Source of the DNA: Tenacibaculum sp. SG-28
GTDB lineage: Bacteria > Bacteroidota > Bacteroidia > Flavobacteriales > Flavobacteriaceae
Length of the DNA stretch: 64,000 nucleotides
Assembly: GCF_002954385.1 (NCBI RefSeq)
Contig: NZ_MQVY01000001.1
Coordinates: forward strand, 720,892-784,891
Direction of reading: 5' to 3'
In this document: piece by piece, positions 59,918 through 64,000 of the stretch
Layout of the letters: the number at the start of each line of letters is the position of its first letter
Position numbering within the stretch: position 1 is the first letter of the stretch
Made by a program: the position numbers and the translations under genes
Notes under the pieces: model-generated
Told to the model about the DNA's origin: nothing
The model's input: the letters and a program-made list of their open reading frames with translations, nothing else
Databases searched by the model: none

Positions 59918-60152
59918 AACTTTTAAATTTATCTATAAGCCTGAAATCTTTACTGAATACGCTTTGTTTTTAAAGCAGTAGCCTTTGATATTGTTGCAAT
60001 AATTTATCCAAATATTTCTCTTGCTAAAACCAATTCTGTGCTTTCATAGATAATGCATGCGATAGCTCTTAAACTTTATTTAAAAATGTTAAAAATTGAA
60101 GTAAACTTTTAATTAACTAGTTTAAAAATGCATTTAGCCGTATTTTTATAAA

Positions 60153-61285
60153 ATGATAAGACAATTAAATAAAGGTTTACGGTTTCAAAAATTCGAAGAA
60201 AAAAAACGCCCTCCATTCGATAAACTTTTTGATGTTTTTAAGGAATTATTAACCTATACATCTGGTGATTTCGATGAAGCTTTTTCCTGGTTAGAACAAT
60301 TAGATAAAGAATACAATTTAACTACACCAGAGTATACTCTTGATGATTTTCTTGAAGATTTAAAAAATAAAGGATACCTGCGTGAGGAGTTTAAAGATGG
60401 GAAAGGTAGTGGAGAAGGGAAGATGAAAATTACGTCTAAAACAGAGCAAGCAATTCGGCAAAATGCGTTAAATCAAATTTTTGGAAAATTAAAAAAGCGC
60501 GGGCATGGAAATCATAAAACCAAAACTATCGGTAGGGGAGACGAACATACTGGAGATTTCAGGAATTTTAATTTTGGAGATTCTTTAGATCGAATTTCCA
60601 TGACCGAAAGTATAAAAAACGCACAAATCAACAGCGGTATTGGTAACTTTTCGATTACCGAAAAAGATCTGGTAGTAGAAGAGACTAATTTTAAAGCACA
60701 AATGAGTACAGTACTATGATAGACATTAGTCATAGCATGATTTTGTATGGTGAAGATAGAATAACACCAGCGAAAAAGGTAGCCATGGCATTAGCAGAGC
60801 TTATTCGAACCCGTTACCCGAAAGACACCATGGATATTTTAGTTTTTGGTAACGACGCCTGGATGATTTCTGTAAAAGATTTACCGTATTTAAAAGTGGG
60901 GCCTTATCATACGAATACTGTTGCTGGACTACAACTTGCTTTAGATATGTTGCGAAGAAAACGCAATACGAACAAGCAAATTTTTATGATTACCGATGGT
61001 AAGCCAAGTTGCTTGCGATTATCGGACGGATCCTACTATAAAAATAGTAATGGTTTGGATAAATACATCGTTGAAAAATGCTATAACATGGCTGCGCAAG
61101 CTAAGAAGCTGCATATTCCAATTACTACTTTTATGATTGCGAAAGATCCTTACTTAATGCAATTCGTGCAGCAATTTACAAAAGCAAATCAAGGAAAGGC
61201 CTTTTATACGGGCCTAAAAGGCTTGGGTGAAATGATTTTTGAAGATTACGAGCAGAATAGAAAAAAAAGAATTCGAAGATTTTAA
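60153..61285 (+). CDS. vWA domain protein (one frameshift)
   Basis: The protein is about 377 residues after adding one base near 60714, where the frame continues as TVLMIDISHSMILYGEDR. The von Willebrand A domain has the MIDAS residues DISHS, near residue 188, and a FMITDGKPS strand near 275. The N-terminal 180 residues are helical with a basic stretch (FGKLKKRGHGNHKTKTIGRG). It lies directly before an AAA+ ATPase gene, a pairing like the MoxR-vWA or magnesium chelatase subunits I and D, which assemble or activate metal-dependent partners. The client is unknown. Confidence 0.82.
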
Positions 61286-61348
61286 TACGACTAAAAACAC
61301 AATTAATATATATTGTCCTTTCTAGGATATTTTATTTTACACTACAAT

Positions 61349-62809
61349 ATGAATCATCAGGAAATAAATACATTAGGAGAACTAAAGGCAGCAGGCTATC
61401 AATCTCTGTCTATAAAAGATGAATTAAGAAAAAATCTTATTAAAAAATTACAACAACAAGAGACTGTATTTGAAGGCGTTTGGGGCTATGAAGATTCTGT
61501 AATTCCAGAATTAGAGACCGCTATTTTATCAAAACATAATATCAATCTTTTGGGTTTAAGAGGTCAAGCAAAAACCAAGTTAGCACGATTAATGGTTTCC
61601 TTGTTAGACGAATACATTCCTATAGTCGCAGGGTCTGAAATCAACGATGATCCATTAGTTCCAATATCGAGATATGCAAGAGAATTAATTAGTGCTCAAA
61701 AAGATAGTACCCCTATTGCATGGGTACATAGAGAAGAACGTTTTTTTGAAAAACTGGCAACTCCCGATGTGACTGTTGCCGATTTAATCGGAGATGTAGA
61801 TCCTATTAAAGCAATGAATTTAAAATTGAATTATGCCGATGATCGTGTCATTCACTTTGGAATGATTCCAAGAGCCAATCGCTGTATTTTTGTTATCAAT
61901 GAAATTCCAGATTTACAAGCCCGAATTCAGGTTTCTCTCTTTAATATATTACAAGAAGGAGATGTACAAATTAGAGGTTTTAAATTGCGTTTGCCATTAG
62001 ACATACAGTTTGTTTTTACCGCCAACCCTGAAGATTACACAAATAGAGGTAGTATTGTAACACCTTTGAAAGATCGAATTGGGTCACAGATTTTAACCCA
62101 CTACCCAAAATCTATAGCTATTGCAAAAAAAATCACGCACAAGAAGCCATATTTTTACAAGAACAAAAAGATAAAATACACGTGCCAGAATTGGCCAGAG
62201 ATATCATTGAGCAATTGGTTTTTGAAGCTAGAAAAAGCGAGTATATCGACATTAAAAGTGGCGTAAGTGCAGGATGAGTATTGCTATTTTTGAAAACCTT
62301 TTGAGTACAGCAGAACGAAGGGCGCTATTAAATGAAGAAAGCAATACCTCTGTTCGCTTACTCGATTTTTAGGATGCATCCCTGCGATTACAGGAAAAAT
62401 AGAATTGGTCTATGAAGGAGAGCAGGAGGGAGCAGATGTTGTAGCGCAATTATTATTAAATAATGCCATAAAAACAGTATTTAACACCTTATTTCCAGAG
62501 ATTAAAAAATTGAAAAAAGAAGGAGAAGCAACCCCTTATGATGCCATTGCTGCGTGGTTTACTAGTAAGGAAGCTTTGGAACTTCTAGATGATATGGACG
62601 ATGTTTATTTTAGAGAACAATTAAATACCATAAACCCACTTCATGCTTTGATTCTGAAATACCAACCAGACGTTTTGGAAGCGGATGTGCCATTTTTGAA
62701 AGAATTTGTTTTATGGGCATTGTCCGAATACAAAATTTTAAACAAAGAACGTTTTACAACCGGATTTCAATTTAACGATCCATTAGCAAATTACATCCGA
62801 GGTTTATAA
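61349..62809 (+). CDS. AAA+ ATPase, MoxR/Mg-chelatase-I type (three frameshifts)
   Basis: About 487 residues after adding one base near 62138, 62271 and 62370. The P-loop is GLRGQAKTKLARL near residue 70, with alanine before the lysine, in place of the usual glycine. The Walker B region is CIFVINEIPDLQARIQVSLFNIL near 190, and FVFTANPEDYTNRGSIVTPLKDRIG near 240 fits the sensor and arginine finger. Repaired parts read FLGCIPAITGKIELVYEGEQEGA. ATG 61349 is preferred over an earlier in-frame start. It pairs with the vWA gene 63 bases upstream. Confidence 0.83.
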
Positions 62810-62833
62810 GCTGTATTGTAGCTGCCATATTAT

Positions 62834-62863
62834 AAAAAAAGGGTTGCATAGCAACGCTTTTTG
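62834..62863 (+). terminator. Terminator after the AAA+ gene
   Basis: GTTGC and GCAAC (62843-62847 and 62851-62855) form the core with an ATA loop; A-rich and T-rich flanks (AAAAAAAGG before, GCTTTTTG after) extend the pairing with one mismatch. It lies about 25 bases after the stop codon. Confidence 0.8.
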
Positions 62864-63527
62864 ATTTGGAGCATGCTTCGAGTATTCTATAATCTTAAAA
62901 AATAAGGAGAGATATTATAATTATTTATTTTCTTGATATTTAATACATCCTTGTGAGGAATTAGACAATTATATTACTTGCTTAAAATCTTATTTAACTA
63001 AAAATGGCTACCAGACATTTTCTCAATGTCCAATAATAAAAATTTATTAGATGGAGCCTTTAATTGTTAACAGAATTATATGGTTATTGTGTTGAAAACT
63101 AAGAACATTGGTATACAATTCTGGAGGAAAATGTACTGTTTTATAAAAAGTTAGATACTCAACAACGTTACATTTCAAAAAGAGAATCCAATCTTTTTTA
63201 AATAGTGTTGAAATTGTTGCAGTAGAATTTATAGAACACCTTAATCAAACAAAATCAAATTTTTTTACGATACAGAATTCTACTCTTAATTATTTTAGCA
63301 TGGTTTGATTATGAAAAAAGTAAATTAAAAGAACTTGAAGTTCAAAATTCAATTCTCGTAAAATCTAATTCTATGTAGATTAATCATAGATATTCAATTC
63401 CTTTCAAAAATAAAAACCTTACATTATAAAATGTACTATAATTAATATTATGTTAAATAGAATATTAAAAGAATAAAACTCTTGCGATTGTATTCTAATA
63501 CTCTGACCCTGCTTTTTCATTTATACT
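62864..63527. other. Gene-poor stretch, possible decayed coding fragments
   Basis: No intact gene is found in these 660 bases. A plus-strand reading from about 63060 gives ELYGYCVEN, a stop, then EHWYTILEENVLFYKKLDTQQRY, a further stop, and in another frame SVEIVAVEFIEHLNQ. Another stretch near 63298 reads LAWFDYEKSKLKELEVQNSILVK. These look like remains of one or more proteins, one perhaps of the M90 (MtfA) peptidase kind, but this is weak. Confidence 0.35.
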
Positions 63528-64000
63528 TTAATTTAAGATGGCTAAAAGTTGTAACAAAGCATTGTTGGCATGTAATGCTGTACGATGTTCGATATCGATA
63601 TACCCAAAATTAATATCTGAAATACGAATCTTTTTTATCATGTCCATGTTTTGCGGTGAATATTTCGCTAAGAGTTTTATAAAATCAATATCTTCTTTTG
63701 TCAATATTCGTACCATAGTATCCGGGAGTTTTTCTTCCCGCGTACTTAAAATTAAATCGCGTATAATCTCATCTGAAAAATATCTTTTACCGGAAGCAAT
63801 ATTTTCTATAGCTACTTGTATGTCTGTCATACACTTTAACAGTATAAACCCCATGCATCCAAGTTGGATCGCTTTCTTTATGTAAGCAGCGGTATTGTGT
63901 TCACTAACTAGGATTACTTTTTGGTTTAGCCTTTTTTTGTGCAAATAGTTTAGTATTTCAATACCATTAAAATCAAGTAGATCGTCGTTTATCACTACAA
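63528..64000 (-). CDS. Response regulator, N-terminus outside the window
   Basis: The frame is open to the window end and reads VVINDDLLDFNGIEILNYLHKKRLNQKVILVSEHN, the middle of a receiver domain; D-D-L-L-D corresponds to the phosphorylation strand. KAIQLGCMGFILLKCMTDIQVAIENIASGKRYFSDEIIRDLI resembles NarL/FixJ-type regulators at the end of the receiver. The C-terminal part (LTKEDIDFIKLLAKYSPQNMDMIKK) would be the helix-turn-helix, but it is divergent. The GTG at 63993-63995 is not the true start. Target genes unknown. Confidence 0.72.
   Translation of the reverse strand, partial: VVINDDLLDFNGIEILNYLHKKRLNQKVILVSEHNTAAYIKKAIQLGCMGFILLKCMTDIQVAIENIASGKRYFSDEIIRDLILSTREEKLPDTMVRILTKEDIDFIKLLAKYSPQNMDMIKKIRISDINFGYIDIEHRTALHANNALLQLLAILN

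Noticed and set aside
1..64000. tRNA genes, CRISPR arrays, insertion sequences or prophage
   Set aside because: I looked for tRNA-like T-loops, regular short repeats, transposase motifs and integrase motifs and found none that hold up.

Overview
The window looks like chromosomal DNA of a member of the Flavobacteriaceae (Bacteroidota). The reasons are low G+C, Bacteroidota-type -7 promoter boxes (TAnnTTTG), signature families (CarboxypepD_reg-like proteins, DUF6702, a Lacal_2735-type small protein, tricorn-like S41 and M1 peptidases) and a zeaxanthin-type carotenoid operon. I see no tRNA, rRNA, CRISPR array, insertion sequence or prophage. A quality warning comes first: 14 genes are broken by small indels. 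At 19 sites the reading frame is restored by adding bases and never by removing them, mostly in homopolymer runs. I read these as sequencing or assembly undercalls and annotate each gene as one CDS.

Layout. 1-3.9 kb: end of a trp operon (trpD-C-F-B-A). 4-9.3 kb: a tricorn-like protease and recQ. 9.7-17.8 kb: a nine-gene carotenoid operon, crtI-crtB-crtZ-lycopene cyclase-tspO-TetR-ABC1 kinase-flavin reductase-SDR/DUF2867. 17.9-30.4 kb: VOC protein, topB, two tandem M1 peptidases, DUF6702, CarboxypepD_reg-like proteins, a small secreted protein, pepE and a methyltransferase. 30.6-38 kb: an XRE regulator facing a palindrome-rich spacer, a lipoprotein, purL and another CarboxypepD_reg-like protein. 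38-45.3 kb: glmM, an outer-membrane protein, a class V aminotransferase, an M14-type peptidase, an Lrp/AsnC regulator, a pseudouridine synthase and an MFS exporter. 45.5-54 kb: an ECF sigma factor, a CarH/LitR-type B12 regulator, DoxX-like proteins, an EamA transporter and a photolyase/cryptochrome operon with DUF2256. 54-59 kb: ABA4-like protein, a 7TM protein, LytS/LytR-type kinase and regulator, and an S41 peptidase. 59-64 kb: a DUF6642-like protein, a vWA/AAA+ pair, a gene-poor stretch and a partial response regulator.

The most notable system is a predicted light and vitamin B12 regulon spread over 45 kb. The MerR-family protein at 46.5 kb has the adenosylcobalamin photoreceptor signatures W-x9-EH and ExHxxG. 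The same operator, TAnnTTTGTTTAA-N16-TTRAACA, occurs with identical spacing in front of that regulator, in front of crtI, and in front of the photolyase operon. One regulator would thus switch on pigment synthesis, photorepair and its own gene. A second possible circuit uses TTCAA direct repeats with a 21-bp period before the ABA4/LytSR operon, before the S41 gene after it, and before a small secreted protein at 27.9 kb; the spacing suits a LytTR regulator. A third is a set of five TTACAWWTGTAA palindromes around the XRE gene.
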